A DNA stretch of 64,000 nt from Bacillota bacterium (GTDB taxonomy: Bacteria; Bacillota; Bacilli; Paenibacillales; UBA4045), in assembly GCA_023441055.1 (NCBI GenBank), contig JAEZQY010000067.1:160867-224866 (forward strand). Reading direction: 5' to 3'. How positions within the stretch are numbered: the stretch's first letter is position 1; every line of letters begins with the position of its first letter. This document shows positions 36,778-45,059 of this stretch, piece after piece. Position numbers and translations under genes: made by a program. The notes beneath the pieces were generated by a model, which saw only the letters and a program-made list of their open reading frames with translations, searched no databases and was not told the origin of the DNA.

Positions 36778-37118
36778 ATGAAAAAGCACAGGTGTCCTTG
36801 TTGTGGGTATCCCACTTTAGAAGAAAGACGTGCATGGGAAATATGTTGCTTATATAATTGGGAAGATGACGGGCAAGATGACACAATGCGGATGAGATTT
36901 GGGGAGGTCCAAATGGAGACTATTCACTCACAGAGGCTAGAGAAAACTTCAAAAAGTTCCTAACCATGTATAGAGACAGGAGAAATATTTTAAGCCAAAC
37001 AGATAAAGAGATTGAAACTAATAAAGCGATGATTGAAGCTTTTGTGAAGCTTAAAGCAGCCCCTGACGACTTAGAGTTTCAGTTTTGGCATGAGATAGAA
37101 AAGGGAAAGAGACATTAG
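36778..37118 (+). pseudogene. CPCC-domain protein (immunity-type), frameshifted
   Basis: The frame starts with MKKHRCPCCGYPTLEERRAWEIC and WEDDGQDD, the cysteine-rich CPCC family signature, then shifts at about 36884-36886. In the next frame the family text resumes (DEIWGGPNGDYSLTEARENF) and runs to a stop ending at 37118. Restoring one A would mend it. The cysteine expected before WEDD is Tyr here. CPCC proteins are often found among immunity genes of polymorphic toxin loci; no toxin remains here. The 380 bp before this gene hold no convincing gene. Confidence 0.75.
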
Positions 37119-37473
37119 ATGATCTAGTCCAAGAGAGCGCGGAACGCTATAGTATAAATGTAGAAAAATATCGTGAAATACTGAACCTTATTAACTCAGA
37201 AAAAACTGATGTAAAGGTGAAAGGACTTTTGTCATTAGCTTATAATGCTGATGATGGGGAGTTTGCTCAGGACTTAATGGTTCGATATAGTCAGCATTTA
37301 AACGAAACATCAGAGGGATAGCTATTCTATGTATTGGGCATATCGCAAGAATACATCGGAAAATTAACAAGCAGCTAGTTATGCCTATTATTACAGATGG
37401 TCTTAATGACAAAAGTCAGTTTGTTAGAGGACATTCACAATCAGCACTGGATGATATCAACATGTTCTGCTAA
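37109..37473 (+). pseudogene. HEAT-like immunity-type protein remnant, no start and frameshifted
   Basis: From 37109 the frame reads ETLDDLVQESAERYSIN and KVKGLLSLAYNADDGEFAQ, then stops at a TAG near 37318. One frame over, the text continues as IAILCIGHIARIHRKINK and VRGHSQSALDDI to a TAA at 37471-37473. This is the pattern of short HEAT-repeat proteins common in immunity clusters. No ATG, GTG or TTG exists in frame before an upstream stop, so the start is lost too. It overlaps the tail of the CPCC remnant. Confidence 0.65.
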
Positions 37474-37517
37474 TATGCGAATATTCCTGGTCTAAAGGCT
37501 AAGTAATCTTAAATACC

Positions 37518-38897
37518 ATGTGGGTGGTGACTTTTTTGAAACCAAAGAAATATTTAGATCAATTAAAGAAAGTTAATACACTTCCTAACTTAGTCAAAGC
37601 TATTAAATCAATATTTGAAAACTTCGAAGATAACAATTATATTCCGGCAATTATAGAAGAGGGGAACTTCACCCTAGAGCAGGGAGAAGATTTGTACTTA
37701 AAATTAGTTTTAAAACATCAGTCAATAAAACTAGAAAAAACTTGGTTAAAGGATAACATGGCATTTGGACTAGAAGAGCCTACAGATTATAAGGATAACT
37801 TAAACAATAGTGCGTTTGCTCATAATGTTATTACCCAAAGAAAATACAAATCGCGTAATTTGTATCAACTTAATCCATTATTGATTTCGGATGAGATCAA
37901 TGAGTATGAATATTCCAATTCGAACTATGTAAATGCATATTTGAACGATGAGTATTCAAATTTAAAGGGTTTACCAGTATTGAAATCAACAAATGATCTT
38001 AAATTAATGGTATTGAAAAAGGTTTTTAATAACTTTATTCATGATCCCGAAAGTAATATTTACCCGAAATTTGAGTTAGTAGCTGAATTTGAATATCGAA
38101 CACATAATAATAGCATTAAACATATTAAACCAAATGATTATCAATCGCCGGACTCGTTACTAAGAGTTGATATAAATAAGAGTGCAGTATTAATTCTTGG
38201 TAGTATCATACTCCCACCTTTTGAAAGCAAAAAACAAGAAACTAAAAGAAATATTCAGGTACTTGATTTAAATGATCTAAAGCCGCGGTCACATAACTCA
38301 AGTCATTATAACGGCGATACTATTGAAGGGTTCGTTTGCTTTAAACCTGAAGTAATAAACATTCTTAAAGGCTATTACTATTTTTATGATTTGCAAATGG
38401 TCGATAAAAATAATATTGAGAACACTTATTTAGTCGATGTGCTTGGTGACAAAGTTGTCTTTTGGGAAGCTGAGTATAATAAGTTGCCCGATTTCATAAA
38501 GGATCAAATAGATACTTATAACTTTGTTCCTATAGATAAAAAGGGAGTAATAAGTCAGGCAATGTCTGCAATGCAACTTGAAGTAGATTGGAATTGGGAT
38601 AAGAAACTAACTCCCGAATACATCCTAGCAAACTTAATTAGAGAGAGATCATTCAAAAGGGCAATAGATATGGGATTAACATTTATTGAGCCTAAAACCG
38701 AAGCTGAGTTAAGGGACTTTATATTAAAAGTTGAATCTTTAACAAGTGTTAGGTTAGAGAGGTTTAATCCCAACTCTGTTGATGTAAAACAGTTAATTAT
38801 TATTCGCGATGGTGATAATTTCGAGGAATCGACAAACGATTTAAAGATTCTCTATCAAAAGTATTGTTATGCAATACAGATGGAGTATAAAAAATGA
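37518..38897 (+). CDS. Uncharacterised protein, partner of the downstream ATPase-TOPRIM protein
   Basis: The frame opens at ATG 37518 (459 aa); the TTG at 37536 preceded by GGTGGTG is an alternative start (453 aa, MKPKKYLDQLKK). I recognise no domain, signal peptide or membrane helix. The protein is soluble, rich in Asn, Lys, Tyr and Asp, with a mixed alpha/beta middle and a helical end. It is strongly AT-biased compared with the backbone. Its last four bases overlap the next gene (ATGA), so the two are translationally coupled and probably act together. Unlike its neighbours upstream it is intact. Confidence 0.85.
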   Translation: MWVVTFLKPKKYLDQLKKVNTLPNLVKAIKSIFENFEDNNYIPAIIEEGNFTLEQGEDLYLKLVLKHQSIKLEKTWLKDNMAFGLEEPTDYKDNLNNSAFAHNVITQRKYKSRNLYQLNPLLISDEINEYEYSNSNYVNAYLNDEYSNLKGLPVLKSTNDLKLMVLKKVFNNFIHDPESNIYPKFELVAEFEYRTHNNSIKHIKPNDYQSPDSLLRVDINKSAVLILGSIILPPFESKKQETKRNIQVLDLNDLKPRSHNSSHYNGDTIEGFVCFKPEVINILKGYYYFYDLQMVDKNNIENTYLVDVLGDKVVFWEAEYNKLPDFIKDQIDTYNFVPIDKKGVISQAMSAMQLEVDWNWDKKLTPEYILANLIRERSFKRAIDMGLTFIEPKTEAELRDFILKVESLTSVRLERFNPNSVDVKQLIIIRDGDNFEESTNDLKILYQKYCYAIQMEYKK

Positions 38898-40147
38898 CTT
38901 ATATTAATGATTTTACAACACCTATAAAGTTTCTAGTTGGTATGAATGGTTCGGGTAAAAGTTATGCATTAAACGAAGCATTAAAAGAACAAGAACGATG
39001 GGCTGTTCTAATTACAGAGGACGGAATGCCTATAATACCAAGACATATGAATCAGGTTTCAATAAATTTAGACAGCATGTCATATAATTATTTAGATGAG
39101 GGTTCCCGTGGTCAGTTAGGGAGAGGAACTGAGGAAGAAAATATATCAGAAAGAGCTCTAAGGGTCATATTATTCTGTAACGAAATCACAAGAAAGTTGA
39201 ACTTATTCAAAACAAAGTCTAAAGGGCAAGAAAAGCTTTACAACATGATGTCAATCTTCACAAGTTATAATTTGAATAATGTTAGAGTAATTTATTTCGA
39301 TGAACCGGAGAACTTCTTAGATGAAGAGTTTTTAAAGGTTATTGCAGAATTTTTTGATGTGCTGATTAATAGTGGATATATAGTAAGGGTCGCTACTCAT
39401 AATTCTCGATTACTCAATATTTTAAAGGTTAACTTAGAGGATGTAATCTTCTTTCATACCCATTCACAGTTTCTTGTGTCGGAGGATGAAATAAAGGAAC
39501 TGTTTCAAAACTCATCCTATCAAATAGAGCGCATTAGAGAACAGCAGAGAATTCAAACTGATGCTTCTATACAATACAAACTAGATTTATTAAATCATGA
39601 GCAAGCTTTTTGTAGCTTTATTGAACAAAATTTAAAAGGTGAAGAGTTTTATAGGTGCTTATTTTATAAAAAGATTATTATTGTTGAGGGGATTTCTGAT
39701 ATTGTTGCTTTGGCGTCTATGAAAAATGACTTTGATAGCTCAATTGAAATATATAATCCGAATGGAAAAGCATTCATCCCCTATTTTGTAGAATTATTTC
39801 TAAAACTAAGAAAAGAAGTTGTTGTTATTATTGATGGTGATCTTCCTGTTCAAGGAGAAGATACCCCTTTAAAGCATGCAGTCGCGGTCACTCATCTTCT
39901 GAAGGAATATGAGGCTAGAAATGAAATTAAGCTAGTAATACACACTCCCGATTTGGAAGGATTCTACAATATTGATCTTGAACATACTGGTGATTTATTA
40001 GGGATGTCCAACACAGTGAGAAGGAATAATAAGGGGTGGCTTAAATTCTTAGCCGCATTTATTTTTTTCAGCGAAGAAGTAAATAAAGAACGACTGAGGG
40101 GACATGTATTAGGAAGAGCAGATGAAAATCAATTCGAATTTCAGTAA
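38894..40147 (+). CDS. ATPase-TOPRIM protein (OLD-like)
   Basis: The 417-aa protein begins directly with an ABC-type ATPase: Walker A GMNGSGKS at residues 16-23, Walker B VIYFDEPENFLD at about 132-143 with catalytic Glu137, and the switch His169 in ATHNSR. The canonical signature motif is not obvious and there is no long coiled coil, so the ATPase is compact. From about 258 a TOPRIM-type nuclease domain follows: IIIVEGISD with Glu265, then VVVIIDGD with Asp314 and Asp316. This order is that of OLD-family nucleases (family knowledge: DNA cleavage linked to phage defence, as in Gabija GajA). Here the partner is not a helicase but the uncharacterised 459-aa protein. Confidence 0.82.
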   Translation: MTYINDFTTPIKFLVGMNGSGKSYALNEALKEQERWAVLITEDGMPIIPRHMNQVSINLDSMSYNYLDEGSRGQLGRGTEEENISERALRVILFCNEITRKLNLFKTKSKGQEKLYNMMSIFTSYNLNNVRVIYFDEPENFLDEEFLKVIAEFFDVLINSGYIVRVATHNSRLLNILKVNLEDVIFFHTHSQFLVSEDEIKELFQNSSYQIERIREQQRIQTDASIQYKLDLLNHEQAFCSFIEQNLKGEEFYRCLFYKKIIIVEGISDIVALASMKNDFDSSIEIYNPNGKAFIPYFVELFLKLRKEVVVIIDGDLPVQGEDTPLKHAVAVTHLLKEYEARNEIKLVIHTPDLEGFYNIDLEHTGDLLGMSNTVRRNNKGWLKFLAAFIFFSEEVNKERLRGHVLGRADENQFEFQ

Positions 40148-40593
40148 TGAGACCCTCGCGATAAATAGAATGGAGATGCGACTCTTTCGAATCGCCCTTC
40201 CTAATTTGAGAGCAAATGTCATTCCTTTGTTTCGAGTTGTACTCCCTGTCACCTCTTCACATGTGGAGTGTGTGGTAAGGATGTCACGGGTGGAGAAGTG
40301 AGTGTGAGAAAACCCAAGTAGACATCGTGTTTTTCGTTTTGGGGGTAAGAAAGCAGACAATTGATAATCGTGATTTTCCACTTTGTGGGAACAGGTCCAT
40401 AATGCTGATTTTGATGCGTGCAAAGCAGGATAGATATCAGTCGTTCATGACAGATTAGGTTGGATGTTAGGTTCTCATGAGTGAGCAGATTAGATATTTA
40501 TTAATTTTACGAGTTTGGAAGAGCGAGTTAGATGTTCCTATAATTGCATATTAATTAACAATGTTTTATGATTGACTTCAAGGAGGGAAGGTC
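40148..40593. other. Gene-free stretch between the two ATPase-TOPRIM loci
   Basis: About 445 bp without a supported gene. A minus-strand open frame (40109-40423) overlaps the preceding gene and lacks a binding site. The GC content is higher than in the flanking genes, suggesting inserted or older sequence. The last 20 bp hold the ribosome binding site AGGAGG of the next gene. Confidence 0.5.
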
Positions 40594-42060
40594 GTGAAAT
40601 TAAATATAGACATTACGAATATAAAATCGATAACATCTTTGAAGTTGGAATTACCTATTAATAAAGGTCTTTATGCGATCACGGGTGAAAATGCCACAGG
40701 GAAAAGCACCTTAACAATGTGTGCTGCATTGTTATTTTATCGCTTCGATGTGAATCAATACTTCGGGAGATTAACTAATGATAGCAAAATAAATTTTGAG
40801 CTCAGTGAGCAACAACAGTCCATAACCTTTAATGATGGTTCTGTTAATAAGAGTGGCAACATTAATATTAAAGGTTTTTATGAAGGAAGCTTAATTTTCG
40901 GAAATAGATTCCGGAATACAACATATACTGCGCTTGGTAAATTAGATAGAATTATTGACGATGATATTGAGCCTGCTGATAACTTTATACGAGAAAATTT
41001 AGGCTTAATATTAAGAAATGATAAACACTATTATAAAGATCTTTTTAAGCTAAAGACTGGCTTACAAAACAAATATAAACTTGGAGGAACTCCATTTTTC
41101 TATATGAGAAATGGACGAAGAATTAACCAAGCTCATATGTCCACTGGTGAAAACTTAATGTTGAGTATCCTCCATTCTCTGAAATTACGCATTGATGATC
41201 GAGGAGATATTAATATTCCATGTGTAATTTTTCTTGATGAAATTGAACTAGCATTACACTCATCCTCCCTTAGAAGGCTGGTCAAATTATTAAGCGAGAT
41301 TGCCGCTCAATTTAATTTTGCTATATATTTTTCTACGCATTCAATTGAACTTATCAGAGATATAAAACCCGAAAGAATATTTTATGTTCAGAAATACATT
41401 AATAATTCAATTGATGTATTAAATCCTTGCTATCCGGCTTTTGCGACCAAAAATTTATATGATGGTAATATGGGCTACGACACTGTTATATTGGTTGAAG
41501 ACGACTTAGCTCGTTCAATAATTCTGAACTTACTGAAAAACCATAATTTATTGAATAACAAACTGGTATCAGTATTGCCCTGTGGGGGATGGCAAAATGT
41601 ACTCCGGATGTCTCAAGACATACTCCAAAGCAATCTATTGGGTGATAAATCTAAAATTGTTGTTATATTAGACGGGGACGTACAAAATAGTGTACCTGCC
41701 TTTCTGGAGGCAAATAATATTTCTCGGAGCATAGTTTTAAACTTCTTGCCAATATCTAGTTTGGAGAAGTACTTAAAAAATAATCTTTATGATAATGTTA
41801 ATCAACAATTATCTCAAGAACTTGATAACTATGTTTTTCATAAAGTAGGTCTTCGCACCATTTTACAAACTTATAAAAATAATGGTCCTTATAGAAAAGA
41901 TGATGCAAACGGAAAAGAGTTGTTTGATGATTTAGAACACGAATTAATTTCAAATGGAAAGAATAGGGATGACCTAATAGAAATTATTATTCGCTATATT
42001 AGTAACAATGATTCTATTCGACTCGAAAAAATAGTCTCTTTTCTCAATTCAAAAATATAA
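40594..42060 (+). CDS. Second ATPase-TOPRIM protein (OLD-like, AAA_15/21 type)
   Basis: A GTG start follows AGGAGG at 40581-40586. The 488-aa protein has Walker A GENATGKST at residues 31-39, the ABC signature MSTGE at 182-186, Walker B VIFLDEIELALH at about 211-222 and the switch His249 in FSTHSIE. A TOPRIM-like domain follows: TVILVEDD with Glu302, and IVVILDGD with Asp360 and Asp362. It is a single-gene candidate for an OLD class 1 type nuclease. Sequence is AT-rich like the preceding pair but the two ATPases are not close copies. A terminator lies downstream. Confidence 0.8.
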   Translation: MKLNIDITNIKSITSLKLELPINKGLYAITGENATGKSTLTMCAALLFYRFDVNQYFGRLTNDSKINFELSEQQQSITFNDGSVNKSGNINIKGFYEGSLIFGNRFRNTTYTALGKLDRIIDDDIEPADNFIRENLGLILRNDKHYYKDLFKLKTGLQNKYKLGGTPFFYMRNGRRINQAHMSTGENLMLSILHSLKLRIDDRGDINIPCVIFLDEIELALHSSSLRRLVKLLSEIAAQFNFAIYFSTHSIELIRDIKPERIFYVQKYINNSIDVLNPCYPAFATKNLYDGNMGYDTVILVEDDLARSIILNLLKNHNLLNNKLVSVLPCGGWQNVLRMSQDILQSNLLGDKSKIVVILDGDVQNSVPAFLEANNISRSIVLNFLPISSLEKYLKNNLYDNVNQQLSQELDNYVFHKVGLRTILQTYKNNGPYRKDDANGKELFDDLEHELISNGKNRDDLIEIIIRYISNNDSIRLEKIVSFLNSKI

Positions 42061-42131
42061 ACCTATTAAATATCAAGATATCAAAAATGAGACGTTGCCC
42101 AACTACCATTTATTAATTGTCTGCATTATTT

Positions 42132-42187
42132 GAAAACGAACAAGACACCCTACACTCAAATCTCGTAGAGTGCTTTGCTCGTTTTTC
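42132..42187 (+). terminator. Terminator after the second ATPase-TOPRIM gene
   Basis: GAAAACGA with inner CAC and CTAC pairs with GTAG, GTG and TCGTTTTTC around an 11-nt loop. It ends in GTTTTT on the plus strand and nearly so on the minus strand, so it could serve both directions. Confidence 0.7.
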
Positions 42188-42188
42188 G

Positions 42189-42428
42189 TTATCCTTCCAC
42201 ATCCACCGTCACGCCTGAGTTGAACTCCACCGCAAATTTGTCCGCAAAGACCGTGACCTTCACAATCAGCCGCCTGACCAGTTGCACGTTGTACTCGGTG
42301 ATGGTGATGGGCTGCTCCCGTAGGAATGCGCTCATATCAGCGATTCGTTTGAGCAGCTCATCCCGGCCTACATTTTCCACCATGACCTTCTGCTTTTTTG
42401 CTGATAATAATGCCATCGGAAATAGCAA
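42189..42428 (-). pseudogene. C-terminal fragment of another large serine recombinase
   Basis: The 79-aa minus-strand frame reads ENVGRDELLKRIADMSAFL, then ITITEYNVQLVRRLIVKVTV and FAVEFNSGVTVDVEG, the end of the C-terminal coiled coil and beta segment of large serine recombinases of Tn-type elements. The resolvase, recombinase and zinc domains are absent. It does not match the end of the recombinase at 33.8 kb, so a second element inserted here. It marks the right side of the island. Confidence 0.75.
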
Positions 42429-42454
42429 AGAGGGGCGATAAACCTCTCTTTTTT
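42427..42454 (+). terminator. Terminator at the right side of the island
   Basis: AAAGAGG pairs with CCTCTCTT around a short loop and is followed by TTTTTT on the plus strand. It separates the recombinase remnant from the convergent MocR gene. Confidence 0.6.
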
Positions 42455-42490
42455 CACGCTATCCTTAATGATTACCGTGACATTTGACCC

Positions 42491-43897
42491 TTAATCAGCA
42501 ATGTTTGACCAAGCTCTGCTTAACAATTGCACACCTAGTTCCATCTCTTGTATGCTGATCCCTCCAAAGCCTAAATAAACCTTTGAAGTTCCAGTGGTTG
42601 AAGTAACTTCAGTATCTTGACTACCATAGACCAGGACACCATTATTTCGAGCTAAAGTGATTAATTGCTCCGTGTCATAACGACTTTTAATCGATAATTC
42701 GATATGTAAACCGGTTTTGCTGCCTTCGACATGAACATAGTTTGGCATATATCTGTGCAACATTTGGACTAAAGCTTGATGTTTATAACGATATACTTTT
42801 CTAATTCGCCTTAAATGGCGGTACCAATGACCACGAGCAATAAATAACTCCATAGCCCATTGATCTATCCGAGAGGGTGGGGATAACATGTGATCCAATG
42901 TAAGCAATTTCTCCAACAAAGGTATAGGTAATATCATATAGTTCATCCTTAAAGCAGGTGTAAATACCTTTGAGAACGTTCCGATATAAATAACAACACC
43001 GTTGTGGTCCAGGCTTTGGAGTGAAGGAATCGGCTTACCGTAAAGACGCAGTTCTCCATCATAATCATCTTCAATCAGATAACCTTCATTCTGCTGTGCC
43101 CATTGAAGCACCCGTAGTCTAAGAGGGTATGGCAATGGATCCCCCGAGGGACGATGTGAAGGTGTTACATATAGGCTGCGAATATTACTATCTTCAAGTT
43201 CTTGATCCAATAAGTTGATATCATTCATTGCTATTGGAATGAGATTAAATTTGTTTTGTTTAAAGATTTTTCTGACTTGAGCAATCCCAGATTTCTCAAT
43301 ACCTATATTGTGATCCTCCAATAATCTGAAGAGTAATTGAATACTATACGAGATACCAGTTCCAATCAGAATCTGGTCGGGCGAGCAGACTACTCCTCTA
43401 GATTTCTGTAAGTATTCAGTTAAGCTTTCCCGTAATCCATACTCTCCACGAGGATCTCCATAATGATGGATATATTGATTATGAAGTGATATAGCCTCTG
43501 AAACGATTGACTTCCAAGTACGGATAGGAAAGATTTCTCCATCCACAGCTAAGAGATTGAAGTCAATATAGTTTTTCTCGTATGATCCGGTTAATGCCTT
43601 AAAATTCTGATCCGATGCCTGATTCAATATGGACGATGGATCGGGAGGTTTTATAACTGTGGGATTAATGACAATTAACCCCACTCTCTCTTTGCTGCGT
43701 ACATAACCTTCTTCCAGTAACATATGATAAGCAGTCTCAACAGTAGTTTTACTGATACTTAATTGTTGCATCAATGAACGTATTGACGGGAGTTTAGTTC
43801 CGTCTTTAATGACACCATTCTGGATAAGAGACCGAATATGTATATATAATTGCCTATATAACGGTTCACCACCAATAAAGGAGACTGCTAGTTCCAT
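42491..43897 (-). CDS. MocR/GntR-type transcriptional regulator with aminotransferase domain
   Basis: The 468-aa protein has an N-terminal winged helix (residues about 1-75, with GVIKDGTKLPSIRSLMQQL and KTTVETAYHMLLEEGYV) and a class I aminotransferase-fold C-terminus with the pyridoxal-phosphate lysine in GTFSKVFTPALRM. Such regulators use PLP or a PLP adduct as effector. It is divergent from the DJ-1/RidA fusion gene across 115 bp and probably controls it. GC content is lower than the backbone, so the pair may be a recent arrival too. Confidence 0.9.
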   Translation of the reverse strand: MELAVSFIGGEPLYRQLYIHIRSLIQNGVIKDGTKLPSIRSLMQQLSISKTTVETAYHMLLEEGYVRSKERVGLIVINPTVIKPPDPSSILNQASDQNFKALTGSYEKNYIDFNLLAVDGEIFPIRTWKSIVSEAISLHNQYIHHYGDPRGEYGLRESLTEYLQKSRGVVCSPDQILIGTGISYSIQLLFRLLEDHNIGIEKSGIAQVRKIFKQNKFNLIPIAMNDINLLDQELEDSNIRSLYVTPSHRPSGDPLPYPLRLRVLQWAQQNEGYLIEDDYDGELRLYGKPIPSLQSLDHNGVVIYIGTFSKVFTPALRMNYMILPIPLLEKLLTLDHMLSPPSRIDQWAMELFIARGHWYRHLRRIRKVYRYKHQALVQMLHRYMPNYVHVEGSKTGLHIELSIKSRYDTEQLITLARNNGVLVYGSQDTEVTSTTGTSKVYLGFGGISIQEMELGVQLLSRAWSNIAD

Positions 43898-44012
43898 ATT
43901 CCTTCTCCCAACTGACCTCTAAAAATAATTCATAACTGATACTTATTATCGGGTCATTCTCAGTATAAACTTTGGTTACGGTTTCAACAAATGATAACTG
44001 GGGTGACTGCTT

Positions 44013-45059
44013 ATGAAGATGGCTTTTATTTTTTTTGACAATATGACAATGCTGGACTTTGCAGGCTTTCATAATGCGATTACATGGTTAAAAAAGCGGA
44101 ATATACTTGAGGACTTATCTTGGGACTTTTGCGGAAATAAAGAAGAAGTAACAGATGATCGGGGAATGATCATCAGAATGAATCGTGTTATGCCTAATTT
44201 AGGTGAATATGACTTACTATTTGTTCCTGGAGGTCAAGCGACGAGACAGCTCATTCACGACCAAGAATTCGTTCGTTGGATTCAGACAGCACAAGATGTT
44301 AAATATAAGGTTTCGGTATGTACGGGAGCACTTATATTGGGTGCCGCGGGATTTACAAAGGATAAGATCATAACAACGAATCCGCTTGCCTTGGCTGAAT
44401 TAATACCTTACTGCAAAGAAGTGGTCAAAGTTCGAGCAATTCGTGATGGTGACTTATTTACTGGAGGCGGAATAACTGCTTCGGTCGATCTAGGTTTGTA
44501 TTTTATCGAGACAATTACAGACCAAGAAACAGCTGTCGAAATTCAAAAGCTTATGGATTATCCATACTATAGACCTCAATCCTTAGATCTGAAAGAGTCA
44601 GCAGATTCTATTGAAAGTCGATTGCATAATTTAGGTATAACATTGCCAGAGGCAAGCGATCCAGCGGCTAGATATGCAAATTGTGTGCAAGTTAATAATC
44701 TATTATTTGTTTCAGGAAAAGGACCTTCAAAAAGTCCAAGTGGTAGACTTGGACAGGAGTTTAATGTATATGAAGGTTATCAATTTGCCCGAGATGTTGG
44801 AATTGAAATATTATCTGTTATAAGATCTACTCTCGGGTCTCTCGAAAAAGTTAAAAGAGTTGTGAAAATTCAAGGGTTTGTTAATGCAGTCCCTGATTTT
44901 GAAGAACATCATAAAGTATTGAATGGATGCTCAGAATTAATGTTAGATGTGTTCGGTGCTAAGGGTGAACACGCTCGGTCAGTATTTGGCGCTGTATCGT
45001 TAAGGGATAACCTTCCAGTAATTATTGATTCCATCTTTGAAGTTGACACATTACGCTAA
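44013..45059 (+). CDS. Fusion of DJ-1/PfpI domain and RidA (YjgF) domain
   Basis: The 348-aa protein has an N-terminal DJ-1/PfpI domain (about 1-185): DNMTMLDFAG, LLFVPGG at 69-74 and the nucleophile Cys103 in SVCTGALILG, with a GGGITASVDLGL segment as in isonitrile hydratase-like members. From about 200 a RidA-type domain follows: IESRLHNLGITLPEA, LLFVSGKGP, and ARSVFGAVSL with Arg322 where RidA enzymes hold their substrate carboxylate. Family knowledge: RidA proteins hydrolyse reactive enamines from PLP enzymes. GGGGTG precedes the ATG. It is divergent from the MocR gene, and its end overlaps the convergent flavoprotein gene by 9 bp. Confidence 0.88.
   Translation: MKMAFIFFDNMTMLDFAGFHNAITWLKKRNILEDLSWDFCGNKEEVTDDRGMIIRMNRVMPNLGEYDLLFVPGGQATRQLIHDQEFVRWIQTAQDVKYKVSVCTGALILGAAGFTKDKIITTNPLALAELIPYCKEVVKVRAIRDGDLFTGGGITASVDLGLYFIETITDQETAVEIQKLMDYPYYRPQSLDLKESADSIESRLHNLGITLPEASDPAARYANCVQVNNLLFVSGKGPSKSPSGRLGQEFNVYEGYQFARDVGIEILSVIRSTLGSLEKVKRVVKIQGFVNAVPDFEEHHKVLNGCSELMLDVFGAKGEHARSVFGAVSLRDNLPVIIDSIFEVDTLR

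Noticed and set aside
40109..40423. 104-aa minus-strand open frame between the ATPase-TOPRIM genes
   Set aside because: It overlaps the end of an intact gene on the other strand, lacks a binding site and shows no family features.
33811..42454. Clear attL/attR direct repeats of the island
   Set aside because: I compared the sequence after rlmD with that around 42.1-42.5 kb and found no convincing shared core; the exact ends remain unknown.
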